Below the pieces are notes generated by a model. The model was not told the origin of the DNA. It saw only the letters and a list, made by a program, of their open reading frames with translations, and made no database searches. A DNA stretch of 9,034 bases, from the NCBI RefSeq assembly GCF_947169445.1, contig NZ_CAMVPU010000098.1:1-9034 (forward strand). The letters run 5' to 3'. The translations under genes and the position numbers were made by a program. The stretch comes from an uncultured Butyrivibrio sp. GTDB lineage: Bacteria > Bacillota > Clostridia > Lachnospirales > Lachnospiraceae. Positions 7,742 through 9,034 of the stretch are shown here, one piece after another (within the stretch, counting starts at the first letter, position 1; every line of letters starts with the position of its first letter).

Positions 7742-8484
7742 AAAATCTTATTTTTGCAGATGTAAAAAGAATCCTGAGAAAGCCGGCATATTGGATCGTG
7801 CTTGCAATATGTCTGCTAATTTCGTTTTTCTGGACCTTGGGGGCAAAAAGAGACGGTACTGTAAGCGGGCTTACTTTTGCCTCTAATCAGGGGACTGCTA
7901 TAAATACAATGAATCTTTTTATAGGGATTGCTATTTATGTGAGCGTCTACGCCGATGAGTTTTCGTCTAATTCTATGCAGTGCCTTATTGGAAGAGGAAT
8001 TTCAAGAAAAAGACTCCTTATCGCCAAGTTCATTAACTGCGTGATCATCACCTTTATTTCTTATGGAATCTATGCCCTTTTTATCACCTTAACAGGTCTG
8101 ATAATGGGCGCAAACATGAACATGTCAGAGAGCAGCTTTTTGTACAGTACGATATTGACCAATGCTTTTCTTATCTTGGGTTATGCAACCATATCCATGA
8201 TCATTCTTTTCTGGAGTAAGAACGTTGCCTATGCAACTTTGGTGGATGCATTTCTTCTTTTTGCGGGAGATACACTGCTGAGCGGTCTGAATATGATTCC
8301 GGTGATAAAATTCTGGCATATAGACAGGCACGTTTTTTCACATGCCCTTGAATGCGCCAAAGTAGATCTGCTGCTAACCGGCGGAACAGCAATATTTACA
8401 CTCCTTTGGCACATTGCAAAAATCTGTGTTATTTCGATTATTCTGGCATATCTGCTCTTTAGAAAAAAAGAGCTGGATTTTTGA
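7738..8484 (+). CDS. ABC-2 type transporter permease, second of a paralogous pair (LanE/LanG-like)
   Basis: This 248-residue membrane protein has about six hydrophobic segments (around 18-33, 58-72, 98-122, 137-159, 163-183, 215-241). It aligns without gaps to the first permease over about the first 100 residues: E74, SSNSMQ at 76-81, GRGISR at 85-90 and AK at 96-97 fall at identical positions. Both proteins end in nearly the same tail (FRKKELDF against FRRKEFDF). The pair therefore arose by duplication and probably forms the heteromeric membrane part of the transporter. The start is TTG at 7738, overlapping the previous stop by four bases, with a good ribosome binding site at 7723-7729. Export or expulsion of a peptide is inferred from the LanFEG-like layout. 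Confidence 0.88.
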   Translation: MKNLIFADVKRILRKPAYWIVLAICLLISFFWTLGAKRDGTVSGLTFASNQGTAINTMNLFIGIAIYVSVYADEFSSNSMQCLIGRGISRKRLLIAKFINCVIITFISYGIYALFITLTGLIMGANMNMSESSFLYSTILTNAFLILGYATISMIILFWSKNVAYATLVDAFLLFAGDTLLSGLNMIPVIKFWHIDRHVFSHALECAKVDLLLTGGTAIFTLLWHIAKICVISIILAYLLFRKKELDF

Positions 8485-8505
8485 TTCAATAGAAGGAGAA
8501 AAGAT

Positions 8506-8919
8506 ATGATATCGATTATTAGCTTTGTTCTGAGTGCAGTGGTTTCCTCACTGGTATTCGGGGCTGCACATGTTTTGGAATTTGATCCCTCATCGCCTGT
8601 TGCATGGGGACAGGCGGTCGCCAAAACACTGGAATCAGGCGTTTTTGGTCTGGCTCTCCTTATACTGTATTGGAAGACAAGAAATATCTGGGCCTGCGGC
8701 CTGGCTCACGGACTGTTTGATTTTTTTGCCGGTTATACAGAAGGCCTGTTTGTTCCGACGGGAGATTCAGGTTCATCGTATATTAATACCGGTGAAGATG
8801 GCGCGAGGATCCTTATCACGTACTTTATAATTGCTGCAATTAATGCAGGCCTGACATTTATTGTGTGGAAAAAAGTCGGTAAGACTATTGATTTTGAAAA
8901 GATCAGACGAGAATGGTAA
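8506..8919 (+). CDS. Short CPBP-type (CAAX protease/bacteriocin-immunity) membrane protein lacking the EExxxR motif
   Basis: The 137-residue product resembles the C-terminal half of CPBP intramembrane proteases. SSLVFGAAH carries motif 2 (FxxxH, Phe18 and His22) and GLAHGLFDFF carries motif 3 (HxxxD, His68 and Asp72); hydrophobic segments lie at about 5-22, 44-56, 60-76 and 102-121. Full-length members are usually 200-300 residues and place the catalytic EExxxR motif about 15-20 residues before motif 2. Here the protein begins just after that point. The preceding sequence cannot supply the motif, because it is a 21-base gap with a strong AGAAGGAG (8491-8498) directly after the permease stop, and that TGA is in the same frame. 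It is either a truncated remnant or a short non-proteolytic membrane protein with an immunity or scaffold role. Position in the transporter operon favours a peptide-related function. Family assignment rests on two short motifs and topology. Confidence 0.7.
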   Translation: MISIISFVLSAVVSSLVFGAAHVLEFDPSSPVAWGQAVAKTLESGVFGLALLILYWKTRNIWACGLAHGLFDFFAGYTEGLFVPTGDSGSSYINTGEDGARILITYFIIAAINAGLTFIVWKKVGKTIDFEKIRREW

Positions 8920-8931
8920 GGAGAATTGGTT

Positions 8932-9034
8932 ATGGAAAACAAAAAAGTAAGGAAACATTCATTATGTGAAAAAAATGCTGTAATCGCAATGATACTGACA
9001 GTTCCTCTGGGTTTATTAACTCAATTGAGCGGCC
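8932..9034 (+). CDS. Start of a further membrane protein, cut by the window end
   Basis: Thirty-four codons are visible from the ATG at 8932. AAGGAG at 8918-8923 lies 8 bases upstream and overlaps the stop codon of the preceding gene. The product has a basic, polar N-terminus (MENKKVRKH), then from about residue 15 a hydrophobic stretch (AVIAMILTVPLGLLTQL) that looks like a first membrane helix or uncleaved signal. The 12-base gap makes it part of the same operon. What is visible does not identify the family; a second, full-length CPBP protease or another transporter-associated membrane protein would fit, but this is a guess. Confidence 0.65.
   Translation, partial: MENKKVRKHSLCEKNAVIAMILTVPLGLLTQLSG

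Noticed and set aside
1..9034. tRNA, rRNA, CRISPR array, insertion sequence or riboswitch
   Set aside because: No cloverleaf, spaced repeat array, transposase-like protein or conserved aptamer core was recognised on either strand by reading.

Overview
The window looks like a chromosomal segment of a low-to-moderate G+C Firmicute, most likely a Lachnospiraceae-type gut or rumen Clostridium relative. The support is strong AGGAG-type ribosome binding sites before most genes, four-base translational overlaps, a lipoprotein signal, a surface protein built of cell-wall/glucan-binding-like repeats, and a bacteriocin-immunity-type ABC transporter. No taxonomic marker gene is present, so this placement is inference.

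Left part (1-3611, minus strand): one very large gene for a secreted protein of 1125 residues. It has a signal peptide, then about 130 residues of acidic low-complexity sequence encoded partly by short tandem DNA repeats, then nearly 970 residues of aromatic/glycine-rich repeats of the choline/glucan/cell-wall-binding kind. Its own promoter lies at about 3583-3611. A long perfect hairpin beyond its stop codon could be its terminator or a REP-like palindrome. No enzyme domain was recognised.

Middle (3584-3977): a 394-base AT-rich divergent intergenic region holding candidate promoters for both directions and two weak short reading frames without ribosome binding sites.

Right part (3978-9034, plus strand): a tightly packed apparent operon. 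It encodes an M13 (neprilysin/PepO-like) zinc metallopeptidase with a lipoprotein signal, an ABC ATPase, two paralogous six-helix ABC-2 permeases, a short CPBP-type membrane protein that lacks the first catalytic motif of its family, and the beginning of a further membrane protein cut by the window edge. Gaps are 24, -4, -4, 21 and 12 bases, each with a good ribosome binding site.

The ATPase plus two small permeases matches the LanFEG/BcrAB architecture of lantibiotic or bacteriocin self-protection. CPBP proteins are also known in bacteriocin immunity and peptide maturation, and M13 enzymes cut short peptides outside the cell. The best working idea is a cell-surface peptide-handling module (degrade, expel, possibly process) directed at an antimicrobial or signalling peptide. 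No precursor peptide, modification enzyme or sensor kinase is visible, so the substrate is unknown.
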